From assembly GCA_002438405.1 (NCBI GenBank), contig DJOE01000023.1, positions 184,167 to 229,996 of the forward strand: 45,830 nt of DNA, read 5' to 3'. The DNA is from Cyanobacteria bacterium UBA6446. GTDB lineage: Bacteria > Cyanobacteriota > Vampirovibrionia > Gastranaerophilales > Gastranaerophilaceae. Positions 30,949 to 39,549 of this stretch are shown piece after piece (positions within the stretch are counted from its first letter, which is position 1; the number at the start of each line of letters is the position of its first letter). Both the position numbers and the translations under genes were made by a program. The notes under the pieces were generated by a model that saw only the letters and a program-made list of their open reading frames with translations, did not search any database and had not been told where the DNA came from.

Positions 30949-31111
30949 TTATTTCGGTTACCTTTTAATCATACATGCTAAATTTTTTATTTCAAGCACT
31001 TTTTTTAATTTATTTGTAAAAATATATTAATTTTATAGAAATTTTAAGAAAAATTTTATATGTTTTGTTTTTATATCAACAAAATAGTAGGAACAAGAAA
31101 GGACTTTTACC

Positions 31112-31942
31112 ATGTCATTTATCCCCAAAATTGCTGAATCATTTGCTACAAAAGCTGAAAAATTACCTAACAGATTTAATCAAGGTTTTATGAAAATGGG
31201 AATTGTTGAACGTACCCCAAGAAAAAATTCAACTTCTGAAGTTATTGGTTCTATCCAAGCATACGCAAAAGAAAATCCAGAAATTGCAGACTTTGCAAAA
31301 CATTTAAATGAATTGAATCCAAAACATTTAGGGCTTGCACAAGATATCATTGATTTATCTAATACTAAAGAAATGCTTCCAACTCGTATTGATATTGCTC
31401 AAAAAACAGAAACAGGCAAATCAATTGTCGGAATGATTTTAAATAGGTTGCCTGAAATTAGCAAGAAAAATCCTGCCGCTCTTGATTTAACTGAAACTGT
31501 TTTCAACAACAGCGATACAATCAATTCAAAATACTTCTTATGCAACCTTTTCAGTTTTAATTTAGAAAATATGGGTAGTATCTCAAAACAAATGAACGCA
31601 ACAAAAGAAATAATCCCAGAAATCGCTCACGACACATTAGATGGTGGCTACGCAATGGATTACTCTAAAAACAAAGAATTTTTCGAATTTGTTAAAGCTT
31701 TAAGTTCTGAAGATTCAAAACCTGAAAATGTTAAAATGATAAAACCTATTATGAATGCAATCAACAAACTTTGCAAAAATAGTCAACCAATGTGTGATAT
31801 TAATGAGATAAAAACCGGAGATACCAATGTTATTAAAAAGAATATGGAAGCTTTGCCTTATTTGATAGAAAATGCGGAAGCTCAAAAAATTCCGGTAGAT
31901 ATTTCAGGATTTTTAACTAAAGCTCCAACTATTGAAGCATAA
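31112..31942 (+). CDS. uncharacterised helical protein
   Basis: The 276-residue protein begins MSFIPKIAESFATKAEKLPNRF and is predicted mostly helical, with repeated amphipathic stretches (IQAYAKENPEIADFAKHLNELNPKHLGLAQDIIDL). There is no signal peptide, membrane helix or catalytic motif. AAAGGA precedes the ATG. It is convergent with dnaE, and their 3' ends share a terminator hairpin. It may be specific to this lineage. No function can be given. Confidence 0.75.
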   Translation: MSFIPKIAESFATKAEKLPNRFNQGFMKMGIVERTPRKNSTSEVIGSIQAYAKENPEIADFAKHLNELNPKHLGLAQDIIDLSNTKEMLPTRIDIAQKTETGKSIVGMILNRLPEISKKNPAALDLTETVFNNSDTINSKYFLCNLFSFNLENMGSISKQMNATKEIIPEIAHDTLDGGYAMDYSKNKEFFEFVKALSSEDSKPENVKMIKPIMNAINKLCKNSQPMCDINEIKTGDTNVIKKNMEALPYLIENAEAQKIPVDISGFLTKAPTIEA

Positions 31943-31967
31943 ATAAAACAAAAAAAATAAATTAAAG

Positions 31968-31998
31968 AGAAGACGCAGTTTATTAAGCTACGTCTTCT
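31968..31998 (+). terminator. terminator overlapping the dnaE 3' end
   Basis: AGAAGACG (31968-31975) pairs with CGTCTTCT (31991-31998), then TTT. The right arm is inside the last codons of dnaE. Confidence 0.65.
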
Positions 31999-34900
31999 TT
32001 TAAATCTGAGTCCATCGATTTTATTGAAATTCCAATTCTTTCTCCAAATTTGTGTTTCAAAGTATTGACCAAGTCGTTTGATGAATTTACCCAAAACATT
32101 GATGATGCAAGGATTTTTACATCACCTGTTAAGTCTGGCAACTTCAACATTACAGGGTCTGAACCTTGGAATTTGCACAACATTTGTTTCAACAACATTA
32201 ATTCTTCAAATTTCAACTCTTCTTTCAATTCGATTGTGAAAATATTTGAATTATCAACAGGTTTTACCGTATCAATCAAAATAATTGGCGGATCATCATC
32301 ACTTCGTCTACTAACCTTACCAGATACAATGATTCGTTGTTCATTTTGAAGAAAATCGTTATACTCTGCGATTTTTGAGTTAAATGCCAAAGTATCAATT
32401 TTACCAGTCAAATCTTCTATTGTTACAAATCGAACAAATTTTGTCGGGTCATTCCTTGTCGGAATTTGCTTTGTTCCTGTTACAAGTCCACAAATAGTGA
32501 CAACTTTGTCATTCGGAACGTCTGGGATTTGTGAAATTTTATGTGTCATCAAGAATGGTAACTTATCCCTAATCGTAGATAGAGGGTGACTCGTTACATA
32601 AAATCCCAAAAATTCTTTTTCAAAAATTTGGATTTGTCGAGCATCATACTCTTCATCTGAACCAGAAAGATGGAATTTTGCTTCTTCAACAGATGCAGTA
32701 TCTCCTAGCATATCAAACAAACTTCCTTGACCAGATTCTTTTTCTTTAGCTTCTTTGGAAGCCGTAGAAGTTATGTATTCAAGATTTTCCATCAATTGTT
32801 TACGACTTTTTTCAATAGTTGAAAATGCGCCTGCTTTTATCAATCCCTCTAAAGCTCTTTTATTTGCACATTTTACATCAACTCTTTTGATAAAATCATA
32901 GATAGATTTATATTCTCCATGCTCTTGACGTTCTTTGATAATTTCTTCAATTACACCCTCACCAACTTGTTTGATTGATGCAAGTCCGAATCTGATATTC
33001 TTTCCATCTGGTGCGTATTCTAAGAATGATTTATTGATATCCGGCGGAAGAACTTTAATACCATATTTCAAAGCTTCTTCAATATATGCTTGTGTTTTTT
33101 CTTGGTCACCAGCAACACTTGAAAGCAATGCTGACAAGTATTCTACTGGGTAATGACATTTTAAATATGCCGTTTGATAAGCAACAAAAGCATAAGCTGA
33201 TGAATGTGCTCTATTGAAACAGTATGATGCGAAGTTTTGAATTTGTTCAAACAAAGTTTTTGCATCTTCTGCTTTCATACCGTATTTGGCAGAGCCTTTA
33301 ATCAATTTATCTTCTTGTGCTGCCATCGCAGCTGGGTCTTTGTGCCCCATCATACGACGAACCATATCGGCTTCACCCAATGAATAATCAGCCATTTCTC
33401 GGAAGATTTGCATAATCTGTTCTTGGTAAACCATTGTACCGTAAGTATCTTTCAAGACTTTTTCTAACCTTGGGTGCGGATAAGTAATTTCTTGCCTACC
33501 GTGTTTTCTATCTACGAAAACATCAACCATACCTGAACCCAACGGTCCTGGGCGGAATAGTGCAACCAAAGCGCCTAAATCTTCAAAAACATCAGGTTGA
33601 AGTTTTTTTACCAAGTTCGTCATACCTTGAGATTCAAGCTGGAATACTCCAACCGTTTCACCTCTAATCAACATTTGATATGTCGGCTTATCATCAAGTG
33701 GAATATGGTTAATATCCAAATCAATATCTTGACATTTTTTGATGAGTTTGACAGTCTTAGATATCATTGTCAAGTTTCGAAGCCCCAAAAAGTCCATTTT
33801 CAAAAGCTTCATTTTTTCCAAAATTTCACGGTGATATTGAGTTACAACAACACCATCTTTTCCGTATTGAACAGGAACAATTTCATCTAGTGGTTTATAT
33901 GAAATGATAACCCCAGCTGCGTGCATACCGGTTGCGTTTTTCAAACCCTCAACATGTAATGCAGTATCAACAAGTCGTTTAACTTCCGGATCTTCATCAT
34001 ATAGTTTTTTCAGCTCCATTCCGTCTTGTAATGCATCTGAAATTTTTGCTCCAGGGTCTCCGGAAATCAAATCTGACAACTGTTTACTTCTTGCATACGG
34101 AATATCAAAAACACGAGCAACACTCTTCATCGCATTTCTTGCAGCCAAAGTGTTGAAAGTAATAATCTGACAAACTTTATCTGCTCCGTATTTTTGAACA
34201 ACGTAATCAATAACCTGACCTCTTTTTTCAATACAGAAGTCAGTATCAATATCTGGCATACTGAATCTTTCAGGATTCAAGAATCTTTCGAACAACAGAT
34301 GGTGTTCAATCGGATCCAAATCCGTAATATCAAGAGCATAAGCGACTAATGAACCCGCTGCAGAACCTCTCCCTGGACCTACCGGAATATCGTGAGTTTT
34401 GGCATAGTGAATAAAATCCCACGTAATCAAAAAGTATGCGGAAAAACCCATCTGCTCAATTACACCAAGTTCGTATTTTGCCCTTTCCATTAAGTTCGGA
34501 GCAATTTCTTCTTGATGATATTTTCTTTTTATACCTTGATAGACAAGTTTTTCCAAATATGTATCTGTGGTAAAGCCCTCTGGAACCGGAAAATCCGGAA
34601 GAGGAGCTTTCCATTCAACAGTAATATGGCATTTTTTACAAATATCAACTGTATTTTTAATACATTCATCAAAAGTTTCACTATCAAGCCACTTGAAAGC
34701 ATCACGCAACTCGGAAACTTTTTTAACGTAAAACTCATTGTTAGAGAAATGAAATCTGTTCGGATCAGACTTAGAAGATTTAGTCTGCATACACAACAAT
34801 GTATCGTGCCAGTCCGCATCTTCTTTATTCAAATAATGGGAGTCATTTGTGATAATCATTTTGATATTGAGTTCCTTTGCAATACGTATCAAATCCGGAT

Positions 34901-35516
34901 TGGTACGTTTTTGGTCTTCCAAGCCATGGTCTTGAAGCTCAATATAATAATCATCTCCGAACAAATCTTTAAATCGTTTAGCAACGGCTTTAGCACCTTC
35001 GTAATCATTTTTCAAAAGATGCTGCAAAACTTCTCCTCCTAAGCAGGCAGAAGAACAAATTAATCCCTCGTGATATTGTTCCAATAATTCCCAATTAATT
35101 CTAGGTTTCATATAAAAACCTTTAATATGAGCTTGAGAAGCTAATTTAACAATATTTTTATACCCTTGATTATTTTTTACAAGTAAAACCAAGTGATAAC
35201 GAGGATTATGATTTTGATCATGCTCAGACAAATCACCATCATGAACATAAAATTCACAACCAACAATCGGATTTACCAATTTAGGTTTATAATTTGGGTC
35301 TTGTTCAGCTTTTTCACGTTCTTTGGAGTTATTTTTTTCTGCATCAATATACAAATCCATTGCACCATACATGACACCGTGGTCTGTAACTGCAACACCT
35401 GGCATGTTATTTTCTGCACAAAATTTAACTAAATCTCCAATTCTAATAGCTCCGTCGAGTAAAGAATACTCAGTGTGTAAGTGGAGCGGTACATATTGTG
35501 GTTGTGTTTCTGTCAT
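31983..35516 (-). CDS. dnaE: DNA polymerase III alpha subunit
   Basis: The 1177-residue replicative polymerase has an N-terminal PHP domain (LHLHTEYSLLDGAIRI, VTDHGVMYG), the palm with the catalytic aspartates in MPDIDTDFCIEKRGQV and the GPGRGSAAGSLVAYAL motif, fingers, and a C-terminal OB-fold (VTICGLVTGTKQIPTRNDPTKFVRFVTIEDLTG). Order and length match DnaE1, not PolC or the shorter DnaE2. It has no exonuclease domain, so proofreading must come from elsewhere or from the PHP domain. The gene has no Shine-Dalgarno sequence; TATAAT ends 9 nt before the ATG, so its leader would be only a few nucleotides. Confidence 0.97.
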   Translation of the reverse strand: MTETQPQYVPLHLHTEYSLLDGAIRIGDLVKFCAENNMPGVAVTDHGVMYGAMDLYIDAEKNNSKEREKAEQDPNYKPKLVNPIVGCEFYVHDGDLSEHDQNHNPRYHLVLLVKNNQGYKNIVKLASQAHIKGFYMKPRINWELLEQYHEGLICSSACLGGEVLQHLLKNDYEGAKAVAKRFKDLFGDDYYIELQDHGLEDQKRTNPDLIRIAKELNIKMIITNDSHYLNKEDADWHDTLLCMQTKSSKSDPNRFHFSNNEFYVKKVSELRDAFKWLDSETFDECIKNTVDICKKCHITVEWKAPLPDFPVPEGFTTDTYLEKLVYQGIKRKYHQEEIAPNLMERAKYELGVIEQMGFSAYFLITWDFIHYAKTHDIPVGPGRGSAAGSLVAYALDITDLDPIEHHLLFERFLNPERFSMPDIDTDFCIEKRGQVIDYVVQKYGADKVCQIITFNTLAARNAMKSVARVFDIPYARSKQLSDLISGDPGAKISDALQDGMELKKLYDEDPEVKRLVDTALHVEGLKNATGMHAAGVIISYKPLDEIVPVQYGKDGVVVTQYHREILEKMKLLKMDFLGLRNLTMISKTVKLIKKCQDIDLDINHIPLDDKPTYQMLIRGETVGVFQLESQGMTNLVKKLQPDVFEDLGALVALFRPGPLGSGMVDVFVDRKHGRQEITYPHPRLEKVLKDTYGTMVYQEQIMQIFREMADYSLGEADMVRRMMGHKDPAAMAAQEDKLIKGSAKYGMKAEDAKTLFEQIQNFASYCFNRAHSSAYAFVAYQTAYLKCHYPVEYLSALLSSVAGDQEKTQAYIEEALKYGIKVLPPDINKSFLEYAPDGKNIRFGLASIKQVGEGVIEEIIKERQEHGEYKSIYDFIKRVDVKCANKRALEGLIKAGAFSTIEKSRKQLMENLEYITSTASKEAKEKESGQGSLFDMLGDTASVEEAKFHLSGSDEEYDARQIQIFEKEFLGFYVTSHPLSTIRDKLPFLMTHKISQIPDVPNDKVVTICGLVTGTKQIPTRNDPTKFVRFVTIEDLTGKIDTLAFNSKIAEYNDFLQNEQRIIVSGKVSRRSDDDPPIILIDTVKPVDNSNIFTIELKEELKFEELMLLKQMLCKFQGSDPVMLKLPDLTGDVKILASSMFWVNSSNDLVNTLKHKFGERIGISIKSMDSDLKEDVA

Positions 35517-35906
35517 AATAATCTAATTATAAAATTAATAAAATTGATTTAAAATAAAATATTAACAAGTATAACTTTTTTATTTAAATATTTACATAGC
35601 AATTACACTCCTTTCTTTAATAACAAAAATTTCAAAGGATAAACTCAATAGTGAAAAAGCTAAACCAAGTACAGTACGAGATAGACCACCAATCGGCAAA
35701 CAGCTTTACCATCAAAATTTTTCTTTAAGAACTTTTTTGTTCTCGGGCTTGAACCTTAACCGATTACAAATATATTATAAGATATTTTTCAATATTTGAA
35801 AAGTCCGTATTTTTACGTAGGTGATTTGACCTACGTATTTTATGCAATTTTTGGGGATAAAAAACTAAGATAAGAATACATCAAGAACTTCGGGCAATTA
35901 AAAAAA
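35517..35906. other. 390-nt gap with a GC-elevated block, possible small RNA or micro-ORF
   Basis: The first 65 nt are promoter-like AT-rich sequence for dnaE. From about 35640 to 35770 the GC content rises well above the surroundings. A 25-codon frame starts at GTG 35652 (MKKLNQVQYEIDHQSANSF..., stop 35727-35729), with AAAGGA 12 nt upstream. It is followed by an AGAAC-T6-GTTCT hairpin and CGGGCTTGAACCTTAACCG. I cannot match it to tmRNA, 6S, SRP or RNase P RNA. Confidence 0.35.
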
Positions 35907-36173
35907 CTATGGACACATACTTTCCCAATCAGGTTCATCAGGATCTTCTCCCGGTTCTATAATATGTTCACCACTCTCAAGCATTACCATTAAAGACAAT
36001 TTCAATTGTCTTTTATAATTTTCTCTAGCTCTTGCTAATGTCTTAGCACAAAAGGTAAAACTTGGAATTTCCTTAATTTCAATATAATAATAAGGATTTC
36101 CATCAAAGTCCAAGTCTTGCCCCTCAATAAGAGTCCAATTTAAGTTCAAATAATAATCTAAATCTTTTTCCAT
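35907..36173 (-). CDS. solitary HicB-like antitoxin-domain protein
   Basis: The 88-residue protein has the HicB fold pattern: DLDYYLNLNWTLIEGQDLDFDGNPYYYIEIKEIPSFTFCAKTLARARENYKRQLKLSLMVML. The RNase-H-like core of HicB antitoxins typically reads YxxxxxEIPGxxxxGxTxxEAxxN. No HicA toxin gene and no C-terminal DNA-binding helix are present. It may have been domesticated for another role, or may pair with a distant toxin. It is upstream of nothing on its strand and 23 nt downstream of the GerMN gene, so possibly the last gene of the rbfA-truB transcript. Confidence 0.7.
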   Translation of the reverse strand: MEKDLDYYLNLNWTLIEGQDLDFDGNPYYYIEIKEIPSFTFCAKTLARARENYKRQLKLSLMVMLESGEHIIEPGEDPDEPDWESMCP

Positions 36174-36196
36174 ATTTTTACTTACTAATTATATTC

Positions 36197-36796
36197 TTAA
36201 TTATCCAAAGATGAATTGCTCAACGGTTGAGATAACATTATGCCCTCTCCACCTACAACATCAGCTCTTTGTCCATCTATGTACAAATAAACAGGAAGAG
36301 ATGAGTTTAATTTTGCAGTTTTTATAAGTTGATACAATCTCTTATACAAGCTATCTGTTCCTCCACCATTTACAAATGATGAATTCAAGTTAACAATGAC
36401 TTTATCAGGTTGCTCTGTAATACTTATAACTTCCGCACCAGACGGAACTTCAGTATAAACTCCACGTTGTCGTTCTGCCGGTCTTGGACCTCTGATTAAA
36501 GAATTAATCGCAAATTTTATCTTTGAGCCATCAACATCTTTGTTATATTCACGTTTAACAGCTTTATAAACTTCTTCATTGTGTTCATTTTTACCAATGA
36601 AATATACATTGACATAAACTTTTTCTTTAGATGTTGATTGTTCAGGAACTTCTTCTTCAACAGAACGTTCAGAAACTTGAATATCGTCCGGTTTAATTTC
36701 TGGTTTTGGCATCAATACATTGAATGCTATTAAACCAACAACAACAAACATACAAAAACCGATAAATATTAATAAAATTTTTTGATTTTTATTCAT
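36197..36796 (-). CDS. membrane-anchored GerMN-domain protein
   Basis: The 199-residue protein has an N-terminal membrane anchor (ILLIFIGFCMFVVVGLIAFNVLM, about 7-29), an acidic linker, and a GerMN domain (about 60-190) with YVNVYFIGKN, AINSLIRGPRPAERQRGVYTEVPSGAEVISI and VIVNLNSSFVNGGG. GerMN domains occur in spore germination proteins and in cell-envelope proteins of cyanobacteria and others; a peptidoglycan-related role is likely. AAAGGAT precedes the ATG. It follows the DUF2993 gene by 21 nt. Confidence 0.87.
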   Translation of the reverse strand: MNKNQKILLIFIGFCMFVVVGLIAFNVLMPKPEIKPDDIQVSERSVEEEVPEQSTSKEKVYVNVYFIGKNEHNEEVYKAVKREYNKDVDGSKIKFAINSLIRGPRPAERQRGVYTEVPSGAEVISITEQPDKVIVNLNSSFVNGGGTDSLYKRLYQLIKTAKLNSSLPVYLYIDGQRADVVGGEGIMLSQPLSNSSLDN

Positions 36797-36817
36797 AACA
36801 ACCGTATCCTTTTAAGC

Positions 36818-37663
36818 TTAGTCTTTAGGGATAATTACAACACCCTTTGTATGTATAACACTATTTTGAACTGACACAGAATCAACTGATACTTTCGCTT
36901 CTTTATTATCAAGTATATTTACTGAAAAATCAAGTGGGTTCAAATAATTCAAAATAAAATCAATCTTTTTCAAATCTATACTGAATGCATCAGAAACAAG
37001 TTTTGTATTTGCAAAATCAATTTTACCTTTTTTAACAACTAAATCTGAATTGATAACAAGTTTTTGTTCTGTTCTGATAAATGGGATTGCAATACCAATG
37101 ATATAATAGAATTTGCTTGATTTAACGGCAACTTTTGTTGAGGAGATTTTCACTCCACCAATTGAATTTCCTAATTGATTCAAATCATTGATTATTCTTT
37201 GATATTTTTCAGATTGCATTGTTTTATTGATATCAGTTGCAGTCATTCTTATATCAAAAGACATCGGGAAATCTTCCATAAATACAACTTCATTATCAAC
37301 TTGTTTGATATAATTGAAATTACATAATGTATCTAATTTTAAATATGACAAATAAATATCATTAACATTTACATCTTGTCCCTCAATACTCATAGATTTA
37401 AAGATTCCATTTTTCAAATCTTTTGCACTATATGAATCAAGTTTAACTTTTAAATTATCATTAGTTGCAACTTTGTTAAATGCTTTTTTCACAACTTTTT
37501 GACCAACTTTTTCAGCGGTAAAATTTACACCGGAAACAGCTCCAACAAATGTTCTGAATTTATTATTCATGTCATAAGGAGCTACACAATTATACTTACA
37601 AGCCGCCATTGCAGATGTGTTTGCAATAAGCAACATTCCCAATAATAAAACAATCTTCTTCAT
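36818..37663 (-). CDS. exported DUF2993 protein
   Basis: The 281-residue protein has a signal peptide (MKKIVLLLGMLLIANTSAMA, cut near residue 20) and a beta-rich body with DUF2993 features (DLKNGIFKSMSIEGQDVNVNDIYLSYLKLDTLC, SFDIRMTATDINKTMQS). DUF2993 proteins are typical of cyanobacteria and actinobacteria; one actinobacterial member (LmeA) binds phospholipid and aids envelope glycan synthesis. Its ATG overlaps the truB stop by 4 nt (ATGA), so it is translated from the truB message. Confidence 0.83.
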   Translation of the reverse strand: MKKIVLLLGMLLIANTSAMAACKYNCVAPYDMNNKFRTFVGAVSGVNFTAEKVGQKVVKKAFNKVATNDNLKVKLDSYSAKDLKNGIFKSMSIEGQDVNVNDIYLSYLKLDTLCNFNYIKQVDNEVVFMEDFPMSFDIRMTATDINKTMQSEKYQRIINDLNQLGNSIGGVKISSTKVAVKSSKFYYIIGIAIPFIRTEQKLVINSDLVVKKGKIDFANTKLVSDAFSIDLKKIDFILNYLNPLDFSVNILDNKEAKVSVDSVSVQNSVIHTKGVVIIPKD

Positions 37664-38547
37664 AATACCTCGAATACTTTTTTTGTAGAAATTTTATCTC
37701 TATCTGCGATACCTACAGCATATATTTTACCACCATAAACCAAAATTACAATATTAGAATTTATGCCGGTATTATTTGAAATACTCATGCCATGTGAAAC
37801 TTTTTCCTTTTCAACATCTGTCAAAATTCTCTTTGGAAAATCCAAAACATCAAGCGGATTAACAAGCAAATTTTCAACATCTTCTTTAGTTTTAATATCA
37901 TCTAATTTAGTTGATTCTTCTTGGTAAAACAACCCTGCTTTTGTACGAACAAGTTCAACCAAATGTCCGCCACAATTCATCTTTTGTCCCAAATCGTAAG
38001 CAATTGAGCGAATATATGTACCTTTAGAACAAGCTACTAAAATTTTTGCCTGTTGAAGTTTTTCGTCAAAATCTTTCAACTCAATTTTAGAAATAAAAAC
38101 TTTACGAGGTCGGATTTCTACTTTCTGACCGCTTCTGGCATATTCATAAAGCTTTTTACCATTAACTTTAATTGCAGAATAAATCGGCGGGAATTGCTCA
38201 ATTTCGCCATCGAAAAATTTTAAAACTTTTATCAATTCCTCTTTTGTAATTTTTTTGTCATAAGATTTAGTAACTTCGCCCTCTAAATCATAAGTATCAG
38301 TATCTTGTCCAAACTGAACAGTCGCAAGATATTCTTTATCATCTTTCAAATACTCAATAAGACGAGTAGATTTGCCGATACATATAGACAAAACACCGAC
38401 TGCAAAAGGGTCTAAGGTTCCGGTATGACCAATTTGTTTAATTTTTGTAATTCTGCGCAGAACAGCAACAACATCAAAAGATGTCATTCCTTTTGGTTTG
38501 TAAACATTTAAGAATCCAAAAAGATTTGAATTTTTATCAGAACTCAT
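37660..38547 (-). CDS. truB: tRNA pseudouridine-55 synthase
   Basis: The 295-residue enzyme makes pseudouridine 55 in the T-loop of tRNAs. Motifs: FLNVYKPKGMTSFDVV, then GHTGTLDPFAVGVL with the catalytic aspartate, and YLATVQFGQDTDTYD. A PUA-like C-terminus covers about 225-295. It lies 24 nt after rbfA, the usual order. AAGGAT precedes the ATG. Confidence 0.95.
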   Translation of the reverse strand: MSSDKNSNLFGFLNVYKPKGMTSFDVVAVLRRITKIKQIGHTGTLDPFAVGVLSICIGKSTRLIEYLKDDKEYLATVQFGQDTDTYDLEGEVTKSYDKKITKEELIKVLKFFDGEIEQFPPIYSAIKVNGKKLYEYARSGQKVEIRPRKVFISKIELKDFDEKLQQAKILVACSKGTYIRSIAYDLGQKMNCGGHLVELVRTKAGLFYQEESTKLDDIKTKEDVENLLVNPLDVLDFPKRILTDVEKEKVSHGMSISNNTGINSNIVILVYGGKIYAVGIADRDKISTKKVFEVL

Positions 38548-38571
38548 TTATAAGATAATCCTTGTAAAGTG

Positions 38572-38919
38572 CTACTTGATTTCGCCTCTTGAAATCTTAT
38601 TGATTAAATCAACAACTCTTGAAGACTCTTCTAAACCATTCGTATAAACGAAACGCAATTCGGGAGTCAATCTCAAGCGAAGAACTTTACCAACATTGTA
38701 TCTGATTTTTGGAGTATTTTTTTCAATAACTTCTTTAGTTTTTTCAATCTGAGCTTCTGAACCTAAAACACTATATATAACTCGAGCAAAAGAATTATCG
38801 TGAGAAACTTCAACATCAACAATTGAAACTACACCCTCCAAACCTCTGATTTCTTTACGTAAGATTTCAGAAATATCACGCATCAATTCTTTTCTAACTC
38901 TTTCGTTTCGTAATGACAT
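38572..38919 (-). CDS. rbfA: ribosome-binding factor A
   Basis: The 115-residue KH-type protein matures the 30S subunit by acting on the 5' helix of 16S rRNA. Family signs: RNERVRKELMRDISEILRKEI, VSIVDVEVSHDNSFARVIYSVLG and LRLRLTPELRFVYTNGLEESSRVVDLI. In most bacteria it follows infB directly; here a pilin gene, an HTH gene and a small gene lie between them. AAGGAG precedes the ATG. Confidence 0.95.
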   Translation of the reverse strand: MSLRNERVRKELMRDISEILRKEIRGLEGVVSIVDVEVSHDNSFARVIYSVLGSEAQIEKTKEVIEKNTPKIRYNVGKVLRLRLTPELRFVYTNGLEESSRVVDLINKISRGEIK

Positions 38920-38963
38920 AATTATCTCCTTGTTACTAGAGATTATAACATAAAATAATTTTT

Positions 38964-39188
38964 TTAACGACCCAAACGGATTTCATCAAAATCAATATAT
39001 ATTCGGTATCCAAGAATTTTGCAAATAAGTTTCATCTCAGAATACCTCAAAGACTCACTTGCAAGCTTATGAGATAGCAAACTTTGAGAATAATTCTTTC
39101 CACTAATTTCAGTCATTCGCTTCGCAAGTTCAGTAATCGTCATACTTTTAGATGTAAGCATTATTTTGACTTCTTCACGTACATTCAT
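38964..39188 (-). CDS. small HTH protein divergent from a pilin gene
   Basis: The 74-residue protein MNVREEVKIMLTSKSMTITELAKRM continues with SQSLLSHKLASESLRYSEMKLICKILGYRIYIDF, a short lambda-repressor-like helix-turn-helix. It is a paralog of the protein at 44495-44719: both end ...(L/Y)xE(M/F)xxICKI(L/Y)GY(R/S)I. The frame runs upstream to 39227, but TATAAT ends exactly 6 nt before the ATG at 39188, supporting a leaderless start. It is the head-to-head neighbour of the pilin at 39550 and probably its regulator. Confidence 0.75.
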   Translation of the reverse strand: MNVREEVKIMLTSKSMTITELAKRMTEISGKNYSQSLLSHKLASESLRYSEMKLICKILGYRIYIDFDEIRLGR

Positions 39189-39194
39189 ACTGAA

Positions 39195-39253
39195 ATTATA
39201 CAATTGTATTGACTTATTATGAAACATATTGTATTATAATGAATAATATTCAT
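39195..39253. promoter_or_regulatory. promoter of the HTH gene and candidate operator
   Basis: On the minus strand: TTCATA (39218-39223), 17 nt, TATAAT (39195-39200), 6 nt, ATG. The palindrome ATGAATA-A-TATTCAT (39239-39253) has 7-nt arms around one base. A half-site ATTATTCAT follows about 12 nt further on. Confidence 0.5.
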
Positions 39254-39324
39254 AAGGATTAAAATTATTCATTTTTGGTTTACATGAACGGAGTTAGAAT
39301 GAAAAGAATGGAAGTTTATTATAT

Positions 39325-39473
39325 TGTCATTCTGAGCGAAGCGAAGAATCTCATAACTCTCTTTGTTCACTTTTTCTTTTTGATTTCGATGCAAAAAGAA
39401 AAAGTAGAACCGAAAAAGAAAAACACGAACGACCAAATTGTTCGAGTCATCAGGGGCTTTGCCCCCGAACCCC
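39325..39473 (+). repeat. dispersed intergenic repeat cluster with hairpins
   Basis: It begins TGTCATTCTGAGCGAAGCG. A perfect 13-bp stem ACTTTTTCTTTTT / AAAAAGAAAAAGT (39369-39381, 39393-39405) follows, then AACCGAAAAAGAAAAACACGAA and a GGGGC-TTT-GCCCC hairpin (39453-39465). The part 39408-39473 recurs inverted at 45764-45830. The open frame across it is not a credible gene. The rest of the gap up to 39549 leads into the pilin gene. Confidence 0.7.
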
Positions 39474-39549
39474 TATATAGAGTTATGAGATACTTCGGCT
39501 AAAGCCTCAGTATAACTAAAATAGAACAATGACTAAAAAGGAGAATAAA

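Noticed and set aside
33597..35042. Several plus-strand ORFs within dnaE, up to 176 codons
   Set aside because: Antisense shadows of dnaE with hydrophobic, Phe/Ile-rich translations typical of AT-rich complements.
35652..35729. 25-codon GTG ORF as a firm gene
   Set aside because: The ribosome-binding site is 12 nt away and the opposite strand has an equally long frame, so coding status cannot be decided from the sequence.
39275..39502. 75-codon plus-strand ORF
   Set aside because: It lies across the dispersed repeat cluster with its hairpins and has repeat-derived composition.
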